64,000 nucleotides of DNA from JADHMP01 sp016779985 (GTDB lineage Bacteria; Bacteroidota; Bacteroidia; Flavobacteriales; Flavobacteriaceae): assembly GCA_016779985.1 (NCBI GenBank), contig JADHMP010000011.1:1-64000 (forward strand). Direction: 5' to 3'. The position numbers and the translations under genes are program-made. The notes beneath the pieces were generated by a model, which saw only the letters and a program-made list of their open reading frames with translations, was not told where the DNA came from and searched no databases. Position 1 is the stretch's first letter, and the number at the start of each line of letters is the position of its first letter. Positions 26,505 to 35,975 of the stretch are shown here, one piece after another.

Positions 26505-29102
26505 ATGAATTTGAACAACATTACCTTAAAAACTCAAGAAGTATTGCAGAGCGCCCAACTCTTGGCGCAGCAATATCAACATCAACAGATTGAGCCAGAA
26601 CACCTTTTTAAAGCCCTTTTGGAGACAGATAAAGACGTGATACCCTATCTTTTTAAAAAGCTCCAGCTCAATAAAGATCTTTTAGAGAAAAGCATAGAAA
26701 AAAAATTAGCCTCTTTGCCGAAAGTGCAAGGTGGACAACATATGTTCTCACAAAAAGCATCTCAATGTGTTTTGGAAGCACAAAAATTGGCTCAAGAAAA
26801 TGGAGATGAATTTGTTGCAACACAGCATCTCTTACAAGCCTTTCTTAAGGTGAAGAGCAATGTAAATCAACTCTTAAATGATCAGGGGCTCACACCAAAA
26901 AATTTAAAGAATGCTATACATGACCTACAAAGGGGTGAAAAAGTAAATTCAGCTTCAGCTGAAAGTAACTATAATGCCTTAGAAAAATATGCGAGAAATC
27001 TTAATAAAATGGCAGGTGAGGGGAAACTAGATCCTGTGATTGGGAGGGATGAAGAAATTCGTCGTTTACTTCAAATTTTATCAAGAAGAACAAAAAACAA
27101 CCCCATTCTTGTGGGCGAACCAGGAACAGGGAAAACAGCAATTGCTGAAGGCTTGGCTCATCGAATTGTGGACGGTGACGTCCCAGAAAACCTAAAAGAC
27201 AAAAAAGTGTATGGTTTGGATATGGGAGCTCTTATTGCGGGAGCCAAATATAAGGGTGAATTTGAAGAGCGTCTGAAAACTGTAATAAAAGAAGTAACCC
27301 AATCTGAGGGTGATTTGGTTTTATTTATTGATGAAATCCACACTTTGGTTGGCGCAGGAGGTGGAGAAGGTGCTATGGATGCTGCAAATATTTTAAAACC
27401 GGCCTTGGCGAGAGGTGAATTGAGAGCTATTGGAGCCACTACACTAGATGAATATCAAAAATATTTTGAAAAAGACAAAGCGTTAGAACGTCGGTTCCAA
27501 AAAGTGATGGTAGATGAACCAGATACTGACAGTGCTATTTCCATTTTAAGGGGCATCAAAGAAAAATATGAAAACCACCACAGGGTTCGTATTCAAGATG
27601 AAGCTATAATTGGAGCCGTGACACTCTCAAATCGATATATATCCAATCGCTTTCTGCCAGACAAGGCAATTGATTTGATCGATGAAGCAGCTTCTAAGTT
27701 GAGGATGGAAATCAATTCAAAACCTGAAGAACTAGACAGTTTAGACCGAAAAATTAGACAAATAGAAATAGAACTAGTAGCTATTCAAAGAGAAAAGGAC
27801 ACGAAAAAAATTGAGCATCTAAACAAAGAGTTGGCTGAATTGAAACAAGACCGTCAATCCTTATTTGCAAAATGGAGCAGTGAAAAAGAAGTAGTCGACT
27901 CTTTACAGCACAGCAAGCAAGAAATTGAAGATCTAAAGTTGCGTGCCGATCGAGCTGAGCGGGATGGGAATTATGCAGAAGTCGCTGAAATCCGTTATGG
28001 CAAATTGCAAGAGGCAGAACAAAAGATTGAAAGGTTGCAAAAAGAGCTTAATGAGCTCTCTTCTGATGATGCATTAATCAAAGAAGAAGTGACTTATGAC
28101 GATATTGCAGAAGTTGTTGCGAAATGGACTGGAATTCCGATTGCTAAAATGCTACAATCTGATCGAGAAAAATTATTGCATCTAGAAACACTTTTACATG
28201 AGCGTATAGTGGGACAAGAACAAGCTGTTGTGGCTGTGAGTGATGCTATTAGGCGCAGTAGAGCGGGATTGCAAGACGCACACAGACCCATTGGTAGTTT
28301 TTTATTTTTAGGAACCACAGGGGTTGGAAAAACAGAACTTGCAAAAGCTTTGGCCCAAGCCCTTTTTGATGATGAAAACAATCTCACCCGCATCGATATG
28401 AGCGAATATCAAGAACGGCATGCGGTGAGTCGTTTGGTTGGTGCTCCACCAGGATATGTCGGTTATGAGGAAGGGGGGCAACTAACCGAAGCGGTTAGAA
28501 GAAAACCCTATTCGGTAATCTTGCTTGATGAAATAGAAAAAGCCCACCCAGATGCATTTAATATACTCCTTCAAGTGCTTGACGAAGGCCGTTTGACAGA
28601 CAACAAGGGCCGATTAGCGGACTTTAAGAACAGTCTTATCATTATGACTAGTAATTTGGGTAGTCATGAAATACAAAAAGCATTTGAAGAAAATAAAGCT
28701 TTTAAAGCAGCTCAAAGTGAAGCTAAAAATAAGGTCATGCATTTGTTGCAACAAAGCGTTCGTCCAGAATTTTTAAATAGAATTGATGACATTGTAATGT
28801 TTTCGCCACTGACTAAAAATGAAATTAAACAAATAGTACAATTGCAATTTTCTACTATCCAAAAGCGCTTGGAGAAACAAAATATCATTTTAGAATTGAC
28901 AGATGAAGCCCTGAATGCGTTGAGTGAAATGGGGTTTGATCCACAGTATGGCGGTAGACCCGTTAGACGAGTTTTGCAAGAAAAACTCCTCAACTCACTC
29001 AGTAAAATGCTTCTAGAAGAGACCTCTGAAAACCAAAAAAAATTAGTGGTAGATTTTTTTGAAGGTGCTATCATATTTCGAAAAGCTTCCTCTGGGGACT
29101 AA
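26505..29102 (+). CDS. clpB: ATP-dependent disaggregase ClpB
   Basis: An 865-residue AAA+ chaperone that pulls apart protein aggregates with DnaK. An N-terminal Clp domain (1-145) is followed by the first AAA domain with Walker A GEPGTGKT at 204-211 and LFIDEIHTLVGAGGGEGAMD. A coiled-coil M-domain spans about 410-530, and the second AAA domain has GTTGVGKT at 603-610 and RIDMSEYQERHAVSRLVGAP. The M-domain identifies ClpB over ClpA/ClpC, and the absence of a ClpP-binding loop agrees. No exact TAnnTTTG box precedes it (only ATACTTTG), so a stress-type promoter is possible but not shown. Confidence 0.96.
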   Translation: MNLNNITLKTQEVLQSAQLLAQQYQHQQIEPEHLFKALLETDKDVIPYLFKKLQLNKDLLEKSIEKKLASLPKVQGGQHMFSQKASQCVLEAQKLAQENGDEFVATQHLLQAFLKVKSNVNQLLNDQGLTPKNLKNAIHDLQRGEKVNSASAESNYNALEKYARNLNKMAGEGKLDPVIGRDEEIRRLLQILSRRTKNNPILVGEPGTGKTAIAEGLAHRIVDGDVPENLKDKKVYGLDMGALIAGAKYKGEFEERLKTVIKEVTQSEGDLVLFIDEIHTLVGAGGGEGAMDAANILKPALARGELRAIGATTLDEYQKYFEKDKALERRFQKVMVDEPDTDSAISILRGIKEKYENHHRVRIQDEAIIGAVTLSNRYISNRFLPDKAIDLIDEAASKLRMEINSKPEELDSLDRKIRQIEIELVAIQREKDTKKIEHLNKELAELKQDRQSLFAKWSSEKEVVDSLQHSKQEIEDLKLRADRAERDGNYAEVAEIRYGKLQEAEQKIERLQKELNELSSDDALIKEEVTYDDIAEVVAKWTGIPIAKMLQSDREKLLHLETLLHERIVGQEQAVVAVSDAIRRSRAGLQDAHRPIGSFLFLGTTGVGKTELAKALAQALFDDENNLTRIDMSEYQERHAVSRLVGAPPGYVGYEEGGQLTEAVRRKPYSVILLDEIEKAHPDAFNILLQVLDEGRLTDNKGRLADFKNSLIIMTSNLGSHEIQKAFEENKAFKAAQSEAKNKVMHLLQQSVRPEFLNRIDDIVMFSPLTKNEIKQIVQLQFSTIQKRLEKQNIILELTDEALNALSEMGFDPQYGGRPVRRVLQEKLLNSLSKMLLEETSENQKKLVVDFFEGAIIFRKASSGD

Positions 29103-29108
29103 AAAGTG

Positions 29109-29116
29109 TACCTTTG
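29109..29116 (+). promoter_or_regulatory. -7 box of smpB, five bases before the ATG
   Basis: TACCTTTG, exact TAnnTTTG, ending four bases before the smpB ATG at 29121. Initiation should fall at the start codon, giving a leaderless mRNA, unless smpB is only read through from clpB. Confidence 0.5.
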
Positions 29117-29120
29117 CCTC

Positions 29121-29582
29121 ATGCAAAAGCAGGTGAACATTAAGAACAAAAAAGCACGGTTTGAATATGAATTAATAGATCAATATACCGCAGGGATTGT
29201 TTTGACAGGAACCGAGATAAAGTCCATCCGAAACAGCAAAGCATCCATAGCAGAAAGTTTTTGTGAGTTCAATGAAAAAGGGGAACTTTTTGCAATTAAT
29301 ATGTATGTTGAAGAATATCTTTATGGCACGCGTTATAATCATAAGCCACGCAATGCTCGAAAACTATTGCTCAATAAAAAAGAGTTAAAAAAGCTCGAGA
29401 AAGAAGTGAAGAACACGGGGTTGACAATAGTTCCATTACAACTATTTATAAATGATAATGGCTATGCTAAACTTCAAATTTCTTTGGCTAGAGGTAAAAA
29501 GCTTTATGATAAAAGGGAGACGATCAAAGACAGAGACAACAAGCGTAGTCTGGATCGAATTAAGAAAAAATTCAACTCCTAG
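29121..29582 (+). CDS. smpB: SsrA-binding protein SmpB
   Basis: A 153-residue RNA-binding protein that delivers tmRNA to stalled ribosomes. Family hallmarks are present: KKARFEYELIDQYTAGIVLTG, TEIKSIR and the basic C-terminal tail KKLYDKRETIKDRD. The start is the ATG at 29121. An upstream in-frame GTG at 29106 would add five residues but overlaps the -7 box. It follows clpB after 18 bases in the same direction. The tmRNA gene itself is not in the window. Confidence 0.95.
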   Translation: MQKQVNIKNKKARFEYELIDQYTAGIVLTGTEIKSIRNSKASIAESFCEFNEKGELFAINMYVEEYLYGTRYNHKPRNARKLLLNKKELKKLEKEVKNTGLTIVPLQLFINDNGYAKLQISLARGKKLYDKRETIKDRDNKRSLDRIKKKFNS

Positions 29583-29656
29583 TTTACCACCTTTCCTTTT
29601 CTTTCAAAAAAAACAACCTATTTTTTTATATTAGTAGATATACAACCCTTTCATCT

Positions 29657-31267
29657 ATGAAATTTAAATCACTCAATTTTTTAATAAGATATTTCTCAGC
29701 ATTTTCGTTTTTTATATTAGTTTTCGAAGCATGTCAATCAAACACTCAAGAGATAGAACTTCCAAATATCATTGTGGTTTTAGCAGATGATTTAGGGTAT
29801 GGAGACCTTTCGATTTATGTTCAGGACAACAAAATTAAGACTCCAAATCTCGATCAGATGGCAAGAGAGGGGCTTCGGTTTACAGATGCCCACACTCCAG
29901 CATCAGTGTGCACCCCTACACGATATGGTTTACTTACAGGGCGCTACAATTGGAGGACCTCACTCAAGCAAGGCGTGTTGACAGGTAAGTCGAAGGCCTT
30001 AATACCAACAAAGAGAACAACAATTGCATCTCTTTTAAAACGAAAATCTTATCAAACAGCATTTATAGGTAAATGGCATCTAGGTTGGGACTGGGCACTA
30101 AAAAATAAAGAACTAGAGGCAGATGGAGAGGGATGGAATCCAGAGGATTTTAAGAATTTGGATTTTTCAAAGCCTATAAAAAATGGCCCTAACACACTTG
30201 GTTTTGATTACAGCTTCGGACATTCAGGGTCTTTAGATATGGCTCCATATGTGTATGTTGAGAATGATATGCCTACTGCCCTTCCAAACACAGTCACAGT
30301 AAACAATGGAGTTTATTCATGGTGGAGAGAGGGACCCACAGCACCAGATTTTATTCATGATGAAGTTACCCCTAACTTCTTTAAAAGAGGAATCAAATAC
30401 ATTAAAAATCATGCTGGAAAAGAAAAGCCCTTTTTTCTCTATTTAGCACTACCCTCTCCCCACACGCCTATTTTACCAACCAAAGAATGGCAAGGAAAAA
30501 GCCAATTGAACCCCTATGGTGATTTCACAATGATGATTGATAATTACATGGGAAAGTTGTTGAAAACACTAGATGAATTAAAAATTAAGGATAATACTCT
30601 CGTTATTTTTACAAGTGATAATGGGTGCTCCCCTGCGGCAAAAATTGATGAAATGCAACAAAAAGGACATTTCCCTAGTGGACAATATAGGGGGCATAAA
30701 GCCGATATTTTTGAAGGTGGGCACCGGGTTCCTTTTATTGTACAATGGCCCAACAAAATTGCCAAAGCCACTACTTCAGATGATACCATTTGTCTCACTG
30801 ACCTGATGGCTACTTTTGCGGATATTTCATCTATTGAATTAAAAGATAATGAAGCCGAAGACAGTTATAGTTTACTCTCTATTTTCGAACAAAAAAATAA
30901 TTCATCATCCCTAAGGGAAGCCACAGTTCACAATTCAATCAATGGGAGTTTTGCACTTCGGAAAGGAGAATGGAAGCTCATCATGGCACCAGGCTCAGGA
31001 GGTTGGAGCTCCCCTACTCCACAAGAAATTAAAATAATAAGCAATCTTCCTCCTATTCAACTCTATAACCTAAAAAAAGACCCTGGAGAAACAAAAAACC
31101 TTGAAGGGCAATTTCCTGAGAAAGTATCGAAGTTAAAAGAATTGTTGTATCACTATATTGTGAATGGAAGAAGTACTCAGGGGGTACATCAAAAAAATGA
31201 TTCTATTGCATTCAATTGGCATCAAGTTGCATCAATTAAACAACAATTTGAAAGAAAAATTAATTAG
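29657..31267 (+). CDS. Type I sulfatase, probable lipoprotein
   Basis: A 536-residue arylsulfatase-family enzyme that removes sulfate esters. The signal peptide ends at VFEAC, so Cys26 is a likely lipid anchor, placing it in the periplasm or on the surface. The formylglycine motif CxPxR is present as CTPTR with the modified Cys85. Calcium ligands Asp44-Asp45 (VLADDLGYGD) and later TSDNG support activity. Marine flavobacteria use such enzymes on sulfated algal polysaccharides, but no glycoside hydrolase, SusCD pair or maturase is encoded nearby, so the substrate is open. Confidence 0.92.
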   Translation: MKFKSLNFLIRYFSAFSFFILVFEACQSNTQEIELPNIIVVLADDLGYGDLSIYVQDNKIKTPNLDQMAREGLRFTDAHTPASVCTPTRYGLLTGRYNWRTSLKQGVLTGKSKALIPTKRTTIASLLKRKSYQTAFIGKWHLGWDWALKNKELEADGEGWNPEDFKNLDFSKPIKNGPNTLGFDYSFGHSGSLDMAPYVYVENDMPTALPNTVTVNNGVYSWWREGPTAPDFIHDEVTPNFFKRGIKYIKNHAGKEKPFFLYLALPSPHTPILPTKEWQGKSQLNPYGDFTMMIDNYMGKLLKTLDELKIKDNTLVIFTSDNGCSPAAKIDEMQQKGHFPSGQYRGHKADIFEGGHRVPFIVQWPNKIAKATTSDDTICLTDLMATFADISSIELKDNEAEDSYSLLSIFEQKNNSSSLREATVHNSINGSFALRKGEWKLIMAPGSGGWSSPTPQEIKIISNLPPIQLYNLKKDPGETKNLEGQFPEKVSKLKELLYHYIVNGRSTQGVHQKNDSIAFNWHQVASIKQQFERKIN

Positions 31268-31417
31268 AAAACTCTTTGTGGGAAGTGATTTATGTCAACT
31301 GGGTAGAATTTTTTAACTCTATTTTTTCAAAGACAATGGATATGTTTTTAATTTTTTTGCAAGTGAAATTGAATCAGGCCTCGTTTTAGCCTATCAAGAG
31401 TAAAAAAAACCAAGAAA

Positions 31418-32059
31418 CTATTCTTTATTTTCTAAAAGGGGCACAAATCGAAATTCACCAAAACTCTCTTTGTCAAAATTATGGGAAGCAGTTCGTGTAA
31501 AACAATACATCAATTGTTTCTCAACACCAACAGGAATAACCAGTCGTCCACCCACTTCAAGCTGCTCAAGAAGAGCTTGAGGGACTTCAGGAGCGGCGGC
31601 AGTAACAATTATGCCTTTAAAAGGTGCATCTTCAGCTAGCCCCTTGTAACCATCTCCAAACACGGTCTTTTTTGGTTTTAGGTAGAGTTTATTGAATAAG
31701 CGTTGAGTTTTTTTAAATAACTCATTTTGTCTTTCAATAGTGTATACATGGACTCCAAGAGACAATAAAATTGCCGTTTGATAGCCTGAACCTGTTCCAA
31801 TTTCAAGTACTTTATCACCAGAGTTAACCTTCAAAAGGCTTGTTTGGAAAGCTACTGTATAGGGCTGGGAAATAGTTTGATCTGCTGCAATGGGGTAGGC
31901 TTTGTCTTTATAAGCCCATATTTCTAATCCTTTGTCCATAAAAAAATGTCGGGGTACACTAGCTATGGCTTTTAATATTTGAGGTTCTTTTATCCCTTTT
32001 TTTTCCAAGAGATCGGCTAATTGTCTCCTTTGTCCTTGATGTTTTGGGAGGTCTTCCAT
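31418..32059 (-). CDS. pcm: Protein-L-isoaspartate O-methyltransferase
   Basis: A 213-residue SAM-dependent enzyme that repairs isoaspartyl damage in proteins. Motifs: PRHFFMDKG, the SAM loop LEIGTGSGYQTA, and VTAAAPEVP, all typical of PCMT. The start is placed at the ATG 32059 (MEDLPKHQGQR). The open frame continues 12 residues upstream, but that stretch is the promoter, TATTTTTG. It is divergent from the Gfo/Idh gene. The 150 bases downstream, before the convergent sulfatase, hold no recognisable gene or strong terminator. Confidence 0.93.
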   Translation of the reverse strand: MEDLPKHQGQRRQLADLLEKKGIKEPQILKAIASVPRHFFMDKGLEIWAYKDKAYPIAADQTISQPYTVAFQTSLLKVNSGDKVLEIGTGSGYQTAILLSLGVHVYTIERQNELFKKTQRLFNKLYLKPKKTVFGDGYKGLAEDAPFKGIIVTAAAPEVPQALLEQLEVGGRLVIPVGVEKQLMYCFTRTASHNFDKESFGEFRFVPLLENKE

Positions 32060-32064
32060 GAGCA

Positions 32065-32072
32065 CAAAAATA
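32065..32072 (-). promoter_or_regulatory. -7 box of pcm, next to the start codon
   Basis: TATTTTTG on the minus strand, exact consensus, six bases before the pcm ATG. This supports the shorter start and suggests a leaderless mRNA. Confidence 0.55.
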
Positions 32073-32105
32073 ATTGAGTTTCTCCCAAAATCCATATTTT
32101 GATTG

Positions 32106-32113
32106 TATTTTTG
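32106..32113 (+). promoter_or_regulatory. -7 box of the Gfo/Idh oxidoreductase chain
   Basis: TATTTTTG, exact consensus, 26 bases before the ATG at 32132 and at the head of the chain running to miaA. It overlaps the spurious upstream extension of the open frame. Confidence 0.6.
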
Positions 32114-32131
32114 AACAACTATGAAAAGAAG

Positions 32132-33097
32132 ATGTTAAAAATAGGTGTTTTAGGTGTTGGGCATTTAGGAAAAATACACCTCCAGCAATTGGAGGCTTCT
32201 GATATTTACGAACTTGTAGGCTTCTATGATCCAAATGCTGATGCTTCTAATCAAGTTTTAAAAGAATACAACACTACAGCCTTTGCAAACGAAATGGAAC
32301 TTTTTCAAAATGTGGATGTCGTTTCCATAGTGACCCCAACTTTGTCTCATTTTGAATCTGCCTCTAAAGCAATTGCACAGGGAAAACATATTTTTATTGA
32401 AAAGCCTTTGGCTCAAACTGATGAGGAGGCTAAAAAACTGATTGCTTTAGCGAAGGAATATAAGGTTTTAGGGCAAGTGGGGCATGTAGAAAGATATAAT
32501 CCCGCTTTTCAGGCTGTGAGAGAAAGTATTACTAACCCAATGTTTATTGAAACTCATCGCCTTGCTGAATTTAATCCAAGAGGAACAGATGTGTCTGTAG
32601 TTTTGGATTTAATGATTCACGACATTGATGTTATTTTAAGTCTAGTGAATGCTCCAATAAAAAATATAGACGCCTCAGGCGTAGCAGTCATTAGTGACAC
32701 TCCAGACATTGCAAATGCTCGAATAGCTTTTGAAAATGGATGTGTGGCCAATTTGACATCTAGTAGAATCTCATTAAAAAAAATGCGTAAGTCAAGATTT
32801 TTTCAGAAAGACGCCTATATAGCTGTAGATTTTTTAGACAAGAAAGTTGAGGTTGTCAAAATGAAAGATGCACCCAAAGAAAAGGACGATCTAGCAATTA
32901 TTTTACAAAATGCTGAAGGAAACAAAAAGCAGATTTATTTTGAAAATCCTGAAATAGAAATAACTAATGCCATTCAACGAGAGCTTGAAGATTTTGCTTC
33001 AGCCATAGAGCATAAAACTAAGCCAAAAGTAAGTCTTGAAGATGGAGCCAGAGCGCTTGCTGTAGCCCACAGCATTATAGAAGCTATGCATCACTAA
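32132..33097 (+). CDS. Gfo/Idh/MocA family NAD(P)-dependent oxidoreductase
   Basis: A 321-residue dehydrogenase. The N-terminal Rossmann fold shows GVLGVGHLGKIHLQQL, and the family's EKPLA motif is in HIFIEKPLAQT with the catalytic lysine. GHVERYNPAF and MIHDIDVILSLV (the active-site histidine helix) complete the pattern. The sugar-like substrate cannot be predicted; in flavobacteria this gene is often simply annotated as an oxidoreductase. It leads a tightly packed chain: 11 bases to yggS, then the exonuclease, channel and miaA genes. The ATG at 32132 is chosen because the frame upstream of it contains the promoter. Confidence 0.87.
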   Translation: MLKIGVLGVGHLGKIHLQQLEASDIYELVGFYDPNADASNQVLKEYNTTAFANEMELFQNVDVVSIVTPTLSHFESASKAIAQGKHIFIEKPLAQTDEEAKKLIALAKEYKVLGQVGHVERYNPAFQAVRESITNPMFIETHRLAEFNPRGTDVSVVLDLMIHDIDVILSLVNAPIKNIDASGVAVISDTPDIANARIAFENGCVANLTSSRISLKKMRKSRFFQKDAYIAVDFLDKKVEVVKMKDAPKEKDDLAIILQNAEGNKKQIYFENPEIEITNAIQRELEDFASAIEHKTKPKVSLEDGARALAVAHSIIEAMHH

Positions 33098-33108
33098 ATA
33101 CTATTAAT

Positions 33109-33762
33109 ATGACAATACGTATTAGTGACAATTTAGATACCTTTTTAGAAACAATTCCTTCTTCAGTGGAATTAGTTGCTGTGTCAAAGACAAAACCAAA
33201 TGATATGATAATGGAGGCGTATCAAGCGGGTCAGCGTCATTTTGGAGAGAATAAAATTCAAGAAATGACGTCTAAATGGGAAACTCTTCCAAAAGACATT
33301 CAGTGGCATATGATTGGTCATGTCCAAACCAATAAGGTGAAATATATGGCCCCCTATGTATGCCTAATTCATGGTGTTGATCGTGAGAAATTATTAAATG
33401 AAATCAACAAGCAAGCTTTTAAAAACAATAGAATTATCGATTGTCTGCTACAAGTTTTCATTGCCAACGAAACCACAAAATTTGGTCTTTCTCCAAACGA
33501 GATTTTGCCCTTAATAGAAAGAAGTCTATCGCTAAAAAATATTCGAGTGGTAGGGCTAATGGGTATGGCCACTTTTACGCAGGATAACGAGCAAATCGAA
33601 AATGAATTTAAGGTTTTAAAAGAGCTATTCTTCTTAGCTCAAAAAAAATATAACCAAATCAGTATTCTTTCAATGGGAATGAGTAATGATTATCAAATAG
33701 CCATAAATCAAGAATCTAATATGATACGAATAGGTAGTAAAATATTTGGCAGTCGAGATTGA
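33109..33762 (+). CDS. YggS/PLPBP family pyridoxal-phosphate homeostasis protein
   Basis: A 217-residue PLP-binding protein with a single TIM-barrel domain, related to alanine racemase but without racemase activity. Lys27 in LVAVSKTKP is the PLP lysine; FGENKIQEM, WHMIGHVQTNK and MGMSNDYQIAI are family signatures, as is the closing IRIGSKIFGSR. Members control free PLP and amino-acid pools. It lies 11 bases after the oxidoreductase gene and 3 bases before the exonuclease gene, so it is probably co-transcribed with both. Confidence 0.92.
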   Translation: MTIRISDNLDTFLETIPSSVELVAVSKTKPNDMIMEAYQAGQRHFGENKIQEMTSKWETLPKDIQWHMIGHVQTNKVKYMAPYVCLIHGVDREKLLNEINKQAFKNNRIIDCLLQVFIANETTKFGLSPNEILPLIERSLSLKNIRVVGLMGMATFTQDNEQIENEFKVLKELFFLAQKKYNQISILSMGMSNDYQIAINQESNMIRIGSKIFGSRD

Positions 33763-33765
33763 TAT

Positions 33766-35130
33766 ATGTATGCTGTTCTAGACATTGAGACTACTGGGGG
33801 TAAGTATAATGAAGAAGGCATTACTGAAATTGCCATTTACCGCTTTGATGGGCAAAAAATTATTGATCAATTCAGCTCATTGATTAATCCAGAGCGGGAA
33901 ATACAACCATTTGTACAGCGATTGACAGGCATCAATGCTAAAATGTTGATCAATGCTCCCAAATTTTATGAGGTAGCAAAAAGAGTTATCGAAATCACTG
34001 AAGATTGCATTCTGGTGGCACATAATGCAGAATTTGACTGTCGCATTTTAGAAACAGAGTTTAGAAGATTGAGCTATTCATTTAAGAGAAAATCATTATG
34101 TACTGTGACCCTTTCACAAGCACTTTTACCAGATCAAGAATCTTATAGCTTGGGAAAATTAGTGAGGAGTTTAGGAATTCCAATTTCAGACCAACATAGG
34201 GCTTTTGGAGATGCATTAGCAACATTGAAACTTTTTAGCTTATTGGTTGAAAAAGACAGTAAAAAAAGTATTATAAAACAACAACTCAAAGACAGCCCCT
34301 TTAGTAGAATTTCTCCTAAGCACCTTAAACTCTTGGAAGAGCTTCCAACAACAACTGGTATTTATTATCTGTACAACAAAAATCAAAAAATAATTTACAT
34401 TGGAAAGAGTAAAAATATTCGAAAACAAGTTCAAAATCATCTCACTCAAACCAGTAAAAAAAATATAATACTACAAAAACAACTTCACCAAATTAGCTGT
34501 ACTCCATTAGGAAATGAATTAATCGCATTATTAAAAGAGCAACACGAAATCAAAATACACAGGCCACCCTTTAATCGAAGTTTTAAACATTTCTTATTTC
34601 CTGTGGTTGTGCAAGTTAGCCAAGAAGATAATTATCATACTTTTAAGTTGAACCAAATCACAAAAAAAGGAACCTATTTTGCTCGTTTTCCTAATAAGAA
34701 AGCCGCGCTATATCAAATTGAAGAATGGAAAAACACATTCAACCTTTGCCACAATCCTAACCAGATCGACCTAAAAGAAGAATGTAAGCGCTTTACTTCT
34801 GATCTATGTTATGGGGCTTGCAAGGGTTTAGAGCATCCAGATACGTACAATAAGCGACTGATGGAAATTGTATCCGATTGGGAATATCCTCATTCTGATT
34901 TTCTATTGATTGAGAATGGAAGAGAAATAGGGGAATATAGTTTTCTATATTTCACCGATTCTATGTTTAGAGGTTATGGGTATTATGAATTAAACAGTCA
35001 AATAAAAACTAAAGAAAGAATTGAAAAACGATTAATTACAATTCAAGAAACCCAAGATATTAAGCATATTATTTGTAATTTTATTGGTAGAAAGAAATTC
35101 CTAAAAATTATACCTTTTCAGGCAACTTGA
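33766..35130 (+). CDS. DEDDh exonuclease fused to a GIY-YIG (UvrC-type) nuclease
   Basis: A 454-residue protein with two nuclease folds. Residues 1-160 are a DnaQ-like 3'-5' exonuclease with the full DEDDh set: Asp6, Glu8, Asp91, His144 and Asp149. From about 193 comes a GIY-YIG domain like the N-terminus of UvrC/Cho: GIY at 198-200, YIG at 211-213, then SKNIRKQVQNHL. The remaining 200 residues include a CxxxxxxxxCYGAC cysteine-containing stretch like the region after the UvrC nuclease. It may act as a polymerase-independent repair nuclease; Bacteroidota and actinobacteria have comparable fusions. It overlaps the channel gene by four bases (TTGA). Confidence 0.85.
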   Translation: MYAVLDIETTGGKYNEEGITEIAIYRFDGQKIIDQFSSLINPEREIQPFVQRLTGINAKMLINAPKFYEVAKRVIEITEDCILVAHNAEFDCRILETEFRRLSYSFKRKSLCTVTLSQALLPDQESYSLGKLVRSLGIPISDQHRAFGDALATLKLFSLLVEKDSKKSIIKQQLKDSPFSRISPKHLKLLEELPTTTGIYYLYNKNQKIIYIGKSKNIRKQVQNHLTQTSKKNIILQKQLHQISCTPLGNELIALLKEQHEIKIHRPPFNRSFKHFLFPVVVQVSQEDNYHTFKLNQITKKGTYFARFPNKKAALYQIEEWKNTFNLCHNPNQIDLKEECKRFTSDLCYGACKGLEHPDTYNKRLMEIVSDWEYPHSDFLLIENGREIGEYSFLYFTDSMFRGYGYYELNSQIKTKERIEKRLITIQETQDIKHIICNFIGRKKFLKIIPFQAT

Positions 35131-35975
35131 AATCCAAATCCGCTATAGAGCCCAAAAAAGAACTTTCTTCTTGGAAATTACGTCTGTATGAAGTGATTTA
35201 TGAAGCAGACACTCCATTGGGTAAATTATTTGACTTGATTTTACTCATTTTCATTTTATTTAGTGTATTGTTGGTTGCCTTGGAGAGTGTCTCTTGGATA
35301 GATAAAGAATATCATGATGTACTTAATATTACCGAATGGCTGATTACTATTTTGTTTAGTATAGAATATATTCTTAGGATTATTTGTGTTAAAAATCCAA
35401 GCAAGTATATTTTTAGTTTTTATGGAATAATAGATTTATTATCAACACTTCCAAAATATATTTCAGTTCTCTTTGTGGGAACTCAATCTTTGATAGCCTT
35501 ACGAGCTTTGAGATTATTGAGAGTCTTTAGAATCTTAAAATTAACGCGCTACATAGGAGAATCAAATGTGTTATTGAAGGCGCTTAGATCTAGTCGGCCA
35601 AAAATTTTGGTATTTATGTTTGGTGTAATTATTCTGTGTATTATTTTTGGTACGATAATGTATTTAATTGAAAGTAATCAAAGTGGTTTCACCAGTATCC
35701 CAAGAAGTATTTACTGGTGTGTAGTAACATTAACAACAGTAGGATATGGAGACATTGCCCCAGAAACACCTCTAGGACAATTCTTGGCAGCCATCATAAT
35801 GATTATGGGATATGGTATCATAGCGGTTCCAACAGGAATTGTAAGTGCTGAAATTTCAATAAAAAAAAGAACTATAGATACAAACACAAAAAGTTGTTTA
35901 AATTGTTTGACTGATACCCATTCAGAAGATGCCCTTTATTGTAATCAATGTGGAAATTCTTTAAACCATGAATGA
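35127..35975 (+). CDS. Voltage-gated potassium channel with C-terminal zinc ribbon
   Basis: A 282-residue six-helix cation channel of the Kv type. The S4 voltage sensor has regularly spaced charges (Arg126, 129, 132, 135, Lys138, Arg141), and the selectivity filter TVGYGD is at 204-209. After the last helix a short tail carries CLNC and CNQC (Cys257, 260, 272, 275), a treble-clef or ribbon-type zinc knuckle instead of the usual RCK domain. The start is TTG, overlapping the stop of the exonuclease gene as TTGA; no ATG lies near the right position. It overlaps miaA by 8 bases. Confidence 0.88.
   Translation: MKSKSAIEPKKELSSWKLRLYEVIYEADTPLGKLFDLILLIFILFSVLLVALESVSWIDKEYHDVLNITEWLITILFSIEYILRIICVKNPSKYIFSFYGIIDLLSTLPKYISVLFVGTQSLIALRALRLLRVFRILKLTRYIGESNVLLKALRSSRPKILVFMFGVIILCIIFGTIMYLIESNQSGFTSIPRSIYWCVVTLTTVGYGDIAPETPLGQFLAAIIMIMGYGIIAVPTGIVSAEISIKKRTIDTNTKSCLNCLTDTHSEDALYCNQCGNSLNHE

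Noticed and set aside
31268..31417. Possible gene or terminator between sulfatase and pcm
   Set aside because: No frame with family-like composition; the only hairpin (AGGC/GCCT) is four pairs and lacks a clean T-tract.
32060..32095. Longer N-terminus for pcm (MDFGRNSIIFVL)
   Set aside because: The extra codons are the promoter TATTTTTG; the family begins at MEDLPKHQG.
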